DNA of 64,000 nucleotides from Protaetiibacter sp. SSC-01 (GCF_014483895.1 NZ_CP059987.1:2108001-2172000), one strand, 5' to 3'; numbered from the stretch's first letter, positions 9,589 to 17,799 are shown. Notes: generated from the sequence alone by a model not told the origin. Numbers and translations are program-made.

Positions 9589-9882
9589 TCAGGCGAACCC
9601 CAGACCGGCGCTTCCCAGGCGGCTCGCGCGGTGCCGCAGCACGTCGACCGCGTAGTCCTCGCCGTCGAGTGCGACGTCGCGCTCGTCGCTCGTGGTCGCG
9701 ACGAGCGGCGACATGGCCGTCACGATGAACTCCGCGACGACCGCCACGCCGTTTCGAAGCGCGGGGATCCTCACGCGCTCCGGCGGATGGTTGAGGGGCA
9801 GTGTCACGAGGTAGTCGAGCAGCGCCTCGGCGACGCGGTCGCTCGTGACCAATGCGGATCCGGCGTAGTGCAGGGTTCTCAT
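9589..9882 (-). CDS. Small hypothetical protein between two DUF7882-like genes
   Basis: Encodes 97 residues, starting MRTLHYAGSALVTSDRVAEA. The ATG at 9882 has a good Shine-Dalgarno (GAGGAG about 9 nt upstream), better than an upstream alternative start. There are no cysteines, no membrane segment and no recognisable catalytic motif. The central stretch RIPALRNGVAVVAEFIVTAM looks like a beta-rich core, and I recall similar short proteins in other Microbacteriaceae. It ends 13 nt from the end of the convergent copy-1 gene and lies 87 nt downstream of the copy-2 gene on the same strand, so it may be co-transcribed with that copy. Function is unknown. Confidence 0.7.
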   Translation of the reverse strand: MRTLHYAGSALVTSDRVAEALLDYLVTLPLNHPPERVRIPALRNGVAVVAEFIVTAMSPLVATTSDERDVALDGEDYAVDVLRHRASRLGSAGLGFA

Positions 9883-9969
9883 CCAGTGCTCTCCTCGCCT
9901 TTCGGCTGAGACCATCGTGCGTCGCGGCCGCGCCCCGTGTGAACCCGTTCCCCTTCGGGCCGAATCGTG

Positions 9970-10305
9970 CTACACGTCGTCCGTCTGGCCGACTTCCGGC
10001 ACGGGGCCCGTCTCGATGTGCTCGGCCGTGAGCTGGATGCCGCCCGTCGTGTTCGCGGACCTCAGGATGTCCTCGATCCACTCGCGGTGGAGCTCCGGCG
10101 GCTGCTCCTCCTCGAACTCGAAGCGCAGCGGGATGGCCTCGTGCATCCAGATCGTCGTCCGGCCGCTCGGTTGATCCTCGGCGTGCGTCCACGAGAGGGT
10201 GAAGCTCTCCCCGCGACGGAGCTTGGTGACCAGCGCCACCTTGAGATGCGACAGCGTGCGGTCGTCCATCTCGATCGCCTGGTCGGCGTAGAAGAGTGTT
10301 CCCAT
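9970..10305 (-). CDS. DUF7882-like small protein, copy 2
   Basis: Encodes 111 residues that align over most of their length with the protein at 9216-9575: shared MGxLxY, DDRxLxHL, KLRRxESFxLSW, GRxxIW and AIPLxF blocks, ending in a variable acidic tail. The match is clearly diverged, so this is an old paralogue and not a recent duplication. The start at 10305 is supported by a TAGCAT -10 box at 10312-10317, which leaves a transcript beginning at or next to the ATG. The next gene downstream is the small protein at 9589-9882. Function is unknown. Confidence 0.8.
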   Translation of the reverse strand: MGTLFYADQAIEMDDRTLSHLKVALVTKLRRGESFTLSWTHAEDQPSGRTTIWMHEAIPLRFEFEEEQPPELHREWIEDILRSANTTGGIQLTAEHIETGPVPEVGQTDDV

Positions 10306-10311
10306 GGCCTC

Positions 10312-10317
10312 ATGCTA
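10312..10317 (-). promoter_or_regulatory. -10 box for leaderless transcript of DUF7882-like copy 2
   Basis: Read on the minus strand, TAGCAT is followed by 6 nt and the ATG at 10305, the spacing expected when transcription starts at the start codon. Confidence 0.5.
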
Positions 10318-10373
10318 GGACCGGGGCTTCCCCGTGGGGAGTTCCGGTGCCAGGCTCGTGCTCGGGAGGCACC

Positions 10374-10943
10374 ATGGCCATCATCCACACCCCGGAGCCC
10401 GACGAGGTCACGGGCGACGCCGCGGCCCTCTACGCCGACGACCTCGCCGACCTCGGCTACGTGCCGCCGCACACGCGCGTCATGGCCGACAACCCGGCCG
10501 CGGTCGCCGCCTTCGTCGACCTCATCCGCGCCTCCCGGCGCACGATGGACCTGCGCCGCTACGAGCTCGTGACGCTCGCCGCCGCGCAGGCGATCGGCTC
10601 GCAGGCCTGTCGGCTCGCGCACGGCCGCAAGGCGCTCACGGCGATCAGCGAGGCGGAGCTCGTGCGCATCGCGCGCGACTTCCACGACGCGGGGCTCAGC
10701 GATGCGGAGGTCGCGATGATGGAGTTCGCGCAGAAGCTCTCGCGCGACTCCGCGTCGATGACGGATGCCGACTCGCTCCGCCTGCGCGAGCTCGGCTTCT
10801 CCGACCAGGAGATCGTCGACATCGCCCTCGCGGCCGCAGCGCGCAACTACTACTCGCGCGCCCTCCACGCTCTCGCGGTGCCCGTCGACGTGCCGCCGGA
10901 CCTCTCGGTCGAACTGCGCGACGCCCTGCTCACGGGCACCTGA
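10374..10943 (+). CDS. AhpD-like / carboxymuconolactone decarboxylase-fold protein
   Basis: A 189-residue all-helical protein of the AhpD-like superfamily, whose best-known members are alkylhydroperoxidases with a CxxCxxxH centre. Here the motif reads Ser76-Gln-Ala-Cys79-Arg-Leu-Ala-His83: the second Cys and the His are present but the first Cys is Ser. The region RRYELVTLAAAQAIGSQACRL matches the usual helix leading into the centre. A single-Cys member cannot form the usual intramolecular disulphide, so either it works with a partner thiol or it has another role. The ATG follows GGGAGGCACC. It ends 4 nt before the convergent MFS gene. Confidence 0.75.
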   Translation: MAIIHTPEPDEVTGDAAALYADDLADLGYVPPHTRVMADNPAAVAAFVDLIRASRRTMDLRRYELVTLAAAQAIGSQACRLAHGRKALTAISEAELVRIARDFHDAGLSDAEVAMMEFAQKLSRDSASMTDADSLRLRELGFSDQEIVDIALAAAARNYYSRALHALAVPVDVPPDLSVELRDALLTGT

Positions 10944-10947
10944 GCGG

Positions 10948-12588
10948 CTACTTTCTCGCGTTCTGCGGTTCGGGGATCTCGCCCGGCCGATACCTCGGCA
11001 GGCGCGCGGCCGGCACGATCGCGAGAGCCGAGATGCCCGCGAGGATCAGCAGCCCCATCCGGAGCGCCGAGAGGCGCGCCTCCTCGTTGATGCGCACGAA
11101 CTCGTCCGTCTGGGACGGGGTCGCATCCGTGCCCTCGAGCAGCGAGCGCAGCTGGTCGTTGCTGACGAAGTTGGCGTTCTCGAGGCTCACCTCGTCGACG
11201 AGCTCCTCGGGCAGGTAGGTGTTCTGCGTGAGGGCGCTCGAGATGTTCGCCGCGAGGATGCCGACGAGCAGCGCCCCCGCGAGCGCCGTGCCGACGGCCG
11301 ACGCGAGGTTCTGCGTCGTGCCGCGGATCGAGCCGACGTCGCCCGCGAGGTCCTTCGGCACCGCCGTCACGAGCACGTTGAACACGAGTGTCACGAGCGC
11401 GCCCTGACCGACGCCGAAGACGAAGAGGCCGAGGATCGTCGGCAGCGTCTCCCAGTTGTTGGTGACGACGAACGACAGCCACACGAGCGCCGCCGTCGTG
11501 AGCACGAAGCCCGCGACGCCGATCGTGCGCGGGTTGAACCGGCCGTAGAACCGCACGATGAGAGTGGCCGTCACGAACACCGTGAGGTTGAACGGCATCA
11601 TCGCGAGCGAGGTGTCGAACGGCGTGCGCCCCTGCACGATCTGGATGTAGAGCGGCACCGTGAAGTTGAGCGCCGCCTCGAGCGCCACGACGATGAACAT
11701 CGCGTAGACGGCCGCGCGCTCGCTGCCCTTGCCGAGCACCTGCAGACTCACGAGCGGCACCTTGCCCTGCTTCGTGCGCCGCCGCGTCCACAGGAAGAAC
11801 GCCTGCCCGAGCACGATGCCGAGCAGCACGAGCAGCGGCGCGGGCGAGATGCGGCCGATCGAGAACGGCGCGTTGTCGGTCGCCTCGAGCACGCCCCAGC
11901 CGTTGAGGTTGTTGAAGCCGAGCGTGAGCGAGACGATCGCGAGGCCGATGAGCACGGCCGCGACGAGGTCGATGCGGATGCCGGAGTCGCCTCGGTCTCC
12001 CCGCAGCCGGAAGCTCAGGATGAAGACGAGCACCGCGATGCCGAGCACCACGCCGAAGACAGGGCGCCAACCGATGAGCGTGCCGAGGGCTCCGCCGATG
12101 AAGAACGCCGTGACGCCCGAGATGGCGCGCGCCGACCCGAGGGAGCCGACCGCCGTCGCCTGCTGGCGGCCGCGGTAGTTCTCGGCGATGAGCGCCACGA
12201 GGCTCGGCACGATGATCGCGGCCGACGCGCCCGCGACGACCTGCGCCGCGATGATCCAGTACACGTTGGGTCCGAACAGCATCATGAGCGACGAGCCCGC
12301 GAACGTCGCGACGACGATGCGGAAGATGAGCACCCAGCCCACGCGCTGCCCGAGCTTCGCGCCCACCATGACGAGCGCCGCGACCGCGAGGCCGTAGACG
12401 ACGATCGCCGTGCTCGCCGTCGTCGGCGGCACGTCGAACTCCTCGACCATGCCGCCGATCGACACCGGCAGCGCGGCGACGTTGAACGACATGAGCATCT
12501 GGGCGAAGAACAGCCCGACCATGGGTGCCCACGAGGCCTTGGGCTCTGCGTGGGCGGGGGCGGCATCCCGAGCGTGCGTGGCGGTCAT
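10948..12588 (-). CDS. MFS transporter, DHA2-like (drug/metabolite exporter)
   Basis: A 546-residue polytopic membrane protein with about 14 hydrophobic segments, the length and pattern of DHA2-type proton antiporters. A motif-A-like GAKLGQRVG lies in the loop after the second helix, and GWRPVFGVVLGIAV fits the block after helix 6. A hydrophilic loop near residues 450-510 separates the last helix. The ATG overlaps the glutaminase stop by 4 nt (ATGA), so the two are translationally coupled on the minus strand. Family members export drugs, dyes or small metabolites. Pairing with glutaminase suggests an acid-resistance or amino-acid-related export role, but the substrate is not visible. Confidence 0.85.
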   Translation of the reverse strand: MTATHARDAAPAHAEPKASWAPMVGLFFAQMLMSFNVAALPVSIGGMVEEFDVPPTTASTAIVVYGLAVAALVMVGAKLGQRVGWVLIFRIVVATFAGSSLMMLFGPNVYWIIAAQVVAGASAAIIVPSLVALIAENYRGRQQATAVGSLGSARAISGVTAFFIGGALGTLIGWRPVFGVVLGIAVLVFILSFRLRGDRGDSGIRIDLVAAVLIGLAIVSLTLGFNNLNGWGVLEATDNAPFSIGRISPAPLLVLLGIVLGQAFFLWTRRRTKQGKVPLVSLQVLGKGSERAAVYAMFIVVALEAALNFTVPLYIQIVQGRTPFDTSLAMMPFNLTVFVTATLIVRFYGRFNPRTIGVAGFVLTTAALVWLSFVVTNNWETLPTILGLFVFGVGQGALVTLVFNVLVTAVPKDLAGDVGSIRGTTQNLASAVGTALAGALLVGILAANISSALTQNTYLPEELVDEVSLENANFVSNDQLRSLLEGTDATPSQTDEFVRINEEARLSALRMGLLILAGISALAIVPAARLPRYRPGEIPEPQNARK

Positions 12589-13610
12589 GACGGCTTCTCT
12601 CTCGAGTAGGGGTAGGGCCCGTGCTCGCGGGCCTCGGACGCGAAGATGTCGAGGCCGAGAGCGCGGGCGAGGTAGCGCGTGGCGAGGCGACCGCGCACGC
12701 TGTTGCCGGCGCCGTCGAGTCGCGGCGCGAAGACGCCGATGCCCGCCTTGCCGGGAGAGACGGTCATGATGCCGCCCGCGACGCCCGACTTGCCGGGCAG
12801 GCCGATCTCGAAGAGCCACTCGCCCGAGCGCTCGTAGAGGCCCGCCGCGGCGAGCACCGCGAGGGTGTCGCGTGCGACATCCGCCGCCACGACCCGCTCC
12901 CCCGTCACGGGGTTCACGCCGCCGTCGGCGAGCGTCGCACCCATGACGGCGAGGTCGGTCGCCGTCACGAGCAGCGAGCACTGGCGCGTGTAGGCATCGA
13001 CGGCGCCGAGCGGGTCGGCCTCGATGCGGCCGTAGGCCTGCAGCAGGGTGCCGATCGCGCGGTTGCGTTGGTTCGTATCGGCCTCCGAGGTGTACACCTC
13101 GCCGTCGAGCTCGAGGCGGCGGCCCGCGAACGCGGAGAGGCCGGCCTGGATGCGCGCCCACCGCTCGTCGGCGGATGCGGCGGGCACGAGCGCCGTCGTC
13201 GCGATCGCGCCCGCGTTCACCATGGGATTGCCGGGGTGCCCGTCGGCGAGCTCGATCGCGATGACCGAGTTGAACGGCAGGCCCGTGTTGTCGACGCCGA
13301 TGCGCTCACGCACGACCTCGTGGCCGAGCTCCTCGCACACGAGCGCGTACACGAAGGCCTTCGAGATCGACTGGATCGAGAACAGCACCTCGGCGTCTCC
13401 CGCCGCGTGCACGGCGCCGTCGACCTCCGCGACGCTCACGCCGAAGAGCTCGGGGTCGACCTGCGCGAGGCGCGGGATGTAGGTGGCGATGTCGCCGTCG
13501 CCCGTTTCGCGCGCGTACGCGTGGGCCTCCCGCACGAGGTTCTCGACCGCATCCCACCCGGGCAGCGTCCCGGTCGAGACGTGCTGTGGGATGTCGTCGA
13601 GCTCGGCCAT
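12585..13610 (-). CDS. glsA: Glutaminase (GlsA type)
   Basis: Hydrolyses L-glutamine to glutamate and ammonia in the cytoplasm. The 341-residue protein belongs to the beta-lactamase-like glutaminase fold: the catalytic S-x-x-K is Ser81-Ile-Ser-Lys84 within FSIQSISKAF. GNPMVNAGAIAT, NQRNRAIGTLL and the late GLPGKSGVAGGI are typical. Length is slightly above the usual ~310 residues, with the extra residues at both ends. It is the first gene of a two-gene operon with the MFS exporter. An upstream TACCCT (13640-13645, minus strand) and GAGAGG near the start are plausible promoter and ribosome-binding elements. Confidence 0.93.
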   Translation of the reverse strand: MAELDDIPQHVSTGTLPGWDAVENLVREAHAYARETGDGDIATYIPRLAQVDPELFGVSVAEVDGAVHAAGDAEVLFSIQSISKAFVYALVCEELGHEVVRERIGVDNTGLPFNSVIAIELADGHPGNPMVNAGAIATTALVPAASADERWARIQAGLSAFAGRRLELDGEVYTSEADTNQRNRAIGTLLQAYGRIEADPLGAVDAYTRQCSLLVTATDLAVMGATLADGGVNPVTGERVVAADVARDTLAVLAAAGLYERSGEWLFEIGLPGKSGVAGGIMTVSPGKAGIGVFAPRLDGAGNSVRGRLATRYLARALGLDIFASEAREHGPYPYSREKPS

Positions 13611-13718
13611 GGACGTCCTCTCACGGCGCTGACGGCGCCAGGGTACTCTCGTGGAGCCGCCGGCACTAGACCGGGTGTTCTACCGCATCCGCATGCCGCG
13701 GACGACATGCGCAGCGCC

Positions 13719-13724
13719 TAGCGT
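13719..13724 (+). promoter_or_regulatory. -10 box for acyltransferase-like gene
   Basis: TAGCGT, then 6 nt (GGAAGG), then the ATG at 13731. The spacing fits a leaderless transcript, although GGAAGG could also serve as a ribosome-binding site if transcription starts further upstream. Confidence 0.45.
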
Positions 13725-13730
13725 GGAAGG

Positions 13731-14306
13731 ATGCGCCGTCTCGTCGCCCGCATCTTCTGGGCCGTGTCCCGCTGGAAGCTCGTCACCGAGCCCGCTCCCA
13801 CGCGCCCGACGGTGCTCATCGGCGCCCCGCACACGTCCAACTGGGACTTCGTGCTCATGCTCGGCATCGCGTGGCGCCTCGGCATGGACTTCCGCTGGCT
13901 CGGCAAGAAGAGCCTCTTCGCCGGCTGGCGCGGGCCGATCATGCGTGGCCTCGGCGGCATCCCGGTCGATCGCGCGGACGCGAGCCGTGTCGTCGACGAG
14001 GTCGTCGCGCGCATCAAGGGCGGCGAGGTCTTCGGTCTCGTCGTGACGCCCGACGGCACGCGCGGCGGCAACACCCACTGGAAGTCGGGCTTCTACCGCA
14101 TCGCGCGCGACGCGGACATGCCGGTCACGCTCGGCTACGTCGACCGCACGACGATGACGACAGGCCTCGGCCCGACCATCGAGCTCACGGGCGACGTGCG
14201 CGGCGACATGGACCGCATCCGCGCCTTCTACGCCGACAAGGCGGGCTTCCGCCCCGAGAAGAAGGTCGAGCCGCGCCTCACCGCGGAGGACGGCGCCGAG
14301 CCCTGA
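13731..14306 (+). CDS. PlsC-like acyltransferase
   Basis: A 191-residue protein with the acyltransferase HxxxxD motif as His34-Thr-Ser-Asn-Trp-Asp39, followed by GGIPVDR (75-81) and TPDGTR (106-111, the counterpart of PEGTR). These are blocks I-III of the PlsC/lysophosphatidate acyltransferase fold, which moves acyl chains from CoA or ACP onto glycerophospholipids or other hydroxyl acceptors. It is shorter than typical PlsC (~240) and has only a weak N-terminal hydrophobic stretch, like a subgroup of small bacterial acyltransferases whose acceptor is unsettled. Its stop abuts the stop of the convergent VOC gene with no intervening base. Confidence 0.8.
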   Translation: MRRLVARIFWAVSRWKLVTEPAPTRPTVLIGAPHTSNWDFVLMLGIAWRLGMDFRWLGKKSLFAGWRGPIMRGLGGIPVDRADASRVVDEVVARIKGGEVFGLVVTPDGTRGGNTHWKSGFYRIARDADMPVTLGYVDRTTMTTGLGPTIELTGDVRGDMDRIRAFYADKAGFRPEKKVEPRLTAEDGAEP

Positions 14307-14717
14307 TCAGGCCTCCGCGGCGGGCCTCGGCGGGTTGTGCATGAACTCGATGCGGATGCCGTCGCTGTTCTCGAGGAACGACGCGTAGTAGCGGTCGGTG
14401 AAGCGCGGATACTCCTTCGGCTCGCGCACGGCGGTCCAGCCCGCGCCGAGGGCGAGCGCGTGCATCCGGTCCACCTCGTCGCGCGAGTCGACCTCGAAGG
14501 CGAGGTGCTGCCAGCCGACGCGTCCGTGCACGTGCGGCCCCGTGCCCTCCTCGCGGGCGGGGAAGAGGATGACCTCGGTCTCGCCCTCGCGATACCACGA
14601 GACCGAACCGTCGATCTCGTGCTTCGTGCACCCGAGGGCGGTCAGGATGGGGTCGAACTCGGCGATGCCGCGGGCCAGGTCGTCGACGGTGATGCCGATG
14701 TGGTCGAGAAGAGGCAT
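14307..14717 (-). CDS. VOC-family protein (glyoxalase/epimerase fold)
   Basis: A 136-residue vicinal-oxygen-chelate protein, beginning MPLLDHIGITVDDL, with candidate metal ligands His6, a His in GWQHLAFEV and Glu in IRIEFMHNP. The fold serves glyoxalase I, methylmalonyl-CoA epimerase, dioxygenases and antibiotic-binding proteins; nothing here distinguishes between them. One-domain length implies a homodimer. The ATG at 14717 removes an upstream extension of 74 residues that reads across the intergenic region. Its end abuts the convergent acyltransferase gene exactly. Confidence 0.8.
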   Translation of the reverse strand: MPLLDHIGITVDDLARGIAEFDPILTALGCTKHEIDGSVSWYREGETEVILFPAREEGTGPHVHGRVGWQHLAFEVDSRDEVDRMHALALGAGWTAVREPKEYPRFTDRYYASFLENSDGIRIEFMHNPPRPAAEA

Positions 14718-14841
14718 CCACTCAGTGTGGCACCCGAGCGCGGCTGGCTTGGGCGAACGCATGTCCCCCCTAGAGGAGGGATGACGCGGCCGCCCGATCC
14801 GGATAGCCTGCGAAACCACCCGAACCGGAAAGTGCATCACC

Positions 14842-16473
14842 TTGCGTATCTTCCTGTCCCTCGCGACCGCGCTTTCGATCATTCTGGCAGCCGCTCTGGG
14901 CGGGGTCGGCGCCGAGTCCGCCGCAGCCGAGACCGGCAACGCAAACTCGCTGCTGTCGTCGTTGATCGTGAAGTCGCCTTCGACGACTCCGTACGACCGC
15001 TCCTACTTCGACCACTGGATCGACGCCGACGGCGACGGATGCAATACGCGCCAGGAGAAGCTCATCGCCGCCTCCGAGGTGCCGCCGACCTACAACCCGA
15101 GCGGGTGTACCGTCGCTGCCGGACAGTGGACGTCTCCCTATGATGGCGCCGTCTGGACCGCCCCATCAGACGTTGACATCGACCACATGGTGCCGCTCAA
15201 GGAGGCGTGGATATCCGGCGCTCACGCCTGGACGACGCAAACCCGCGCGGCGTTCGCGAACGACCTTGACTGGCCGGCGTCCCTGCAGGTTGTCACCGAC
15301 AACGTCAATCAGTCCAAGAGCGACCGGGATCCGGCCGCCTGGCTGCCCCCGGATGTCGCGGCGCACTGCCGCTACGTGACCGACTACGTCACCGTGAAAT
15401 ACCGCTGGGGCCTCTCGGTCGACAGCGCGGAACGCACGGCTATCCAGGCTGTGCTCGCTCAGCCGTACGGCGGCTCGACCTGCGGCGAGCAGCCGATCGA
15501 GGTCCCCGCCGTGTTTCCGACGGCCTCGGAGCCCACCCCAGCACCGGTGAGCTACACATTCGTAGACGTCGGGCCCTCCTTCCCGTACTACAGCCAGATC
15601 CAGTGGCTTGCTGCGCAGCAGATATCGACCGGCTGGGAGGAGCCGAACGGCACCCGGACCTACCGTCCGGGACTGCCCGTCAACCGTGACGCGATGGCGG
15701 CGTTCATGTACCGCCTTGCAGGCAAGCCCGACTTCAGCGCGCCCGAGGTCTCGCCGTTCATCGACGTACGAACAGATCACCCCTTCTACAAGGAGATCAC
15801 CTGGCTTGCCGATCGCGGCATCACCCTCGGTTATGCCGAAGCGAATGGAAAGCGCACGTGGCGCGGCATGGATCCTGTAAGCCGCGACGCCATGGCGCTC
15901 TTCATGTATCGCTTCTCGGGCAGTCCGTCACTGGCTCTCCCGCCGCGCTCACCGTTCACTGACGTGCGCCCGGACCACTCCTCGTATAGCGCGCTCGTGT
16001 GGATGAACTCGAACAGCATCACGACCGGCTTCGACGACGGCCGTGGCAAGCGCTCCTACCGAGGGCTGGAGGGAGTCTTCCGAGACTCCATGGCGGCGTT
16101 CATGTACCGGCTGATTCACAATCCGATGCCCCCCACGAGCCCAGGGGATGTCGTCAACTGCAGCAGCTTCAGCACGTGGGACGAGGCGAACACCTGGTAC
16201 GCCAAGTATTTCCCGTACTACGGGGACGTCGCGAAACTCGACGAGAACAACGACGGCGTCGTGTGCGAGGAGCTCATCCCTTCCGCCCCGCAGCCGACCG
16301 ATCCGCGACCGGCGAACCCGGGCAACTCGAAGAACTGCACCGATTTCCGAACGTGGGCGGAGGCCGACGCGTGGTATCGCTACTACTTCCCCTACTACGG
16401 GGATATTGCGCAGCTGGACGCTGACGACGACGGGATCGTGTGCGAGTCGCTGCCCGGTGCGCCCCGCCGGTGA
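14842..16473 (+). CDS. Secreted HNH-like nuclease with three SLH-like repeats and two Excalibur domains
   Basis: Starts at TTG and encodes 543 residues. There is a signal peptide (about 1-29, cleavage near AESAAAE). Residues 45-215 resemble the DUF1524/GmrSD-type HNH domain found in secreted actinobacterial nucleases, with DVDIDHMVPL (His115 as candidate general base) and LQVVTDNVNQSKSDRDP. Three SLH-like repeats follow (about 237-295, 304-360, 370-425), each with F-x-DV and a final RDxMAxFMYR. Two Excalibur calcium-binding domains close the protein (about 439-478 and 498-537), with DENNDGVVCE and DADDDGIVCE. The layout predicts a cell-wall-attached, calcium-dependent extracellular nuclease. 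Codon use is less GC-biased than in neighbours, hinting at acquisition. Nuclease activity is inferred. Confidence 0.8.
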   Translation: MRIFLSLATALSIILAAALGGVGAESAAAETGNANSLLSSLIVKSPSTTPYDRSYFDHWIDADGDGCNTRQEKLIAASEVPPTYNPSGCTVAAGQWTSPYDGAVWTAPSDVDIDHMVPLKEAWISGAHAWTTQTRAAFANDLDWPASLQVVTDNVNQSKSDRDPAAWLPPDVAAHCRYVTDYVTVKYRWGLSVDSAERTAIQAVLAQPYGGSTCGEQPIEVPAVFPTASEPTPAPVSYTFVDVGPSFPYYSQIQWLAAQQISTGWEEPNGTRTYRPGLPVNRDAMAAFMYRLAGKPDFSAPEVSPFIDVRTDHPFYKEITWLADRGITLGYAEANGKRTWRGMDPVSRDAMALFMYRFSGSPSLALPPRSPFTDVRPDHSSYSALVWMNSNSITTGFDDGRGKRSYRGLEGVFRDSMAAFMYRLIHNPMPPTSPGDVVNCSSFSTWDEANTWYAKYFPYYGDVAKLDENNDGVVCEELIPSAPQPTDPRPANPGNSKNCTDFRTWAEADAWYRYYFPYYGDIAQLDADDDGIVCESLPGAPRR

Positions 16474-16586
16474 GGTGACTTGACGCAGGCGACCGGGCTT
16501 GGGCGACAGCAGGCGGCGCTCGCGCGCCGGCATCCCTGCTAATCGGGTGCGCCCGGGTGTGTGCTCGCTTCGTTGTTGCAGCGCGG

Positions 16587-17663
16587 CTACACGTTGAAGC
16601 GGAACTCCACGACGTCGCCGTCCTGCATGACGTAGTCCTTGCCCTCGATGCGGGCCTTGCCGCGCGAGCGGGCCTCCGCGAGCGAACCGGCGGCCACGAG
16701 GTCCTCGAACGACACGACCTCGGCCTTGATGAAGCCGCGCTCGAAGTCGGTGTGGATGACGCCCGCCGCCTGCGGAGCCTTCCATCCCTTGCGGATGGTC
16801 CAGGCGCGCGCCTCCTTGGGGCCCGCCGTGAGGTAGGTCTGCAGGCCGAGCGTGTCGAAGCCGATCCGCGCGAGCTGGTCGAGGCCCGACTCGGTCTGGC
16901 CGGTCGACGCGAGCAGCTCGGCCGCGTCCTCCGGGTCGAGGTCGATGAGCTCCGACTCGACCTTCGCGTCGAGGAACACGGCCTTCGCGGGCGCGACGAG
17001 AGCCGACAGCTCCGCCTTGCGGGCCTCATCCGTCAGCACGTCCTCGTCCACGTTGAAGACGTAGATGATGGGCTTCGCGGTCATGAGGCCGAGCTCCTTG
17101 AGGAGCCCGAGGTCGATGCCCGTCGCGCGCGACAGCGGCGTGCCCTCGTCGAGCGTCTTCTTGGCGGCGAGCGCCGCATCCAGCACCGCGGGGTCGGCCT
17201 TCTTGCCCTTGACCTCCTTCTCGAGACGCGCGATTGCCTTCTCGAGGGTCTGCAGGTCGGCGAGGGCGAGCTCGGTCGTGATGACCTCGAGGTCGGCCTG
17301 CGGGTCCACGGCGCCCGCGACGTGCACGACATCGGAGTCGGCGAACCCGCGCACGACCTGCGCGATCGCATCCGCCTCCCGGATGTTGGCGAGGAACTGG
17401 TTGCCGAGGCCCTCGCCCTCCGATGCGCCCTTCACGATGCCCGCGATGTCGACGAAGCTCACGGTCGCGGGCAGGATGCGCTCGCTGCCGAAGATCTGGG
17501 CGAGGATGCCGAGGCGCTCGTCGGGCAGGTTCACCACGCCCACGTTCGGCTCGATCGTCGCGAACGGGTAGTTCGCCGCGAGCACGGTGTTCTTGGTGAG
17601 GGCGTTGAAGAGGGTCGACTTGCCCACGTTGGGGAGGCCGACGATTCCGATGGTGAGAGCCAC
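16587..17663 (-). CDS. ychF: Redox/ribosome-associated P-loop NTPase YchF (Obg family)
   Basis: A 358-residue member of the YchF/OLA1 subfamily, which prefers ATP over GTP, associates with ribosomes and takes part in stress responses. The N-terminus has the P-loop GLPNVGKST (about 8-16), then the G2/G3 blocks NYPFATIEPNVG and DIAGIVKGASEGEGLG, a coiled-coil insertion (about 135-190), and a C-terminal TGS domain including AGVIHTDFERGFIKAEV. The GTG at 17663 gives the standard N-terminus; earlier in-frame starts would add 47 atypical residues. It diverges from the short-ORF leader at 17745-18110. Confidence 0.95.
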   Translation of the reverse strand: MALTIGIVGLPNVGKSTLFNALTKNTVLAANYPFATIEPNVGVVNLPDERLGILAQIFGSERILPATVSFVDIAGIVKGASEGEGLGNQFLANIREADAIAQVVRGFADSDVVHVAGAVDPQADLEVITTELALADLQTLEKAIARLEKEVKGKKADPAVLDAALAAKKTLDEGTPLSRATGIDLGLLKELGLMTAKPIIYVFNVDEDVLTDEARKAELSALVAPAKAVFLDAKVESELIDLDPEDAAELLASTGQTESGLDQLARIGFDTLGLQTYLTAGPKEARAWTIRKGWKAPQAAGVIHTDFERGFIKAEVVSFEDLVAAGSLAEARSRGKARIEGKDYVMQDGDVVEFRFNV

Positions 17664-17744
17664 GGGCGTCAAGCCTACCGGCGGCGGGGTGTCCCGGATG
17701 TGTCCCGCGGGTGTCCCGGATGTCGCGCGACACGCCCGGGGTGC

Positions 17745-17774
17745 TTGCGGCGCGTGTCGCGACCTGGCTAGTGT
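17745..17774 (+). promoter_or_regulatory. Promoter of the short-ORF/98-aa leader transcript
   Basis: TTGCGG (17745-17750) and TAGTGT (17769-17774) are separated by 18 nt, a good actinobacterial housekeeping promoter. Transcription would start near 17781, giving a 5' leader of about 45 nt before the first start codon. Confidence 0.55.
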
Positions 17775-17782
17775 CATCACCT

Positions 17783-17799
17783 GTGCCGAGGGTCGGCAC
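17783..17799 (+). promoter_or_regulatory. 5' leader hairpin
   Basis: GTGCCGA-ggg-TCGGCAC is a perfect 7-bp stem at the predicted transcript start, 11 nt before the strong Shine-Dalgarno AAAGGAG of the short ORF. It could stabilise the mRNA or modulate initiation. Confidence 0.5.

Noticed and set aside
9216-10305. ATP-dependent DNA ligase annotation for the two small paralogues
   Set aside because: At 111-119 residues they are far too short and have no nucleotidyltransferase KxDG motif or other ligase motif; the label appears to be a propagated error.
9216-10305. Toxin-antitoxin system formed by the cluster of three small genes
   Set aside because: The orientation is mixed, the genes do not overlap as an operon, and no known toxin fold or DNA-binding antitoxin motif is visible.
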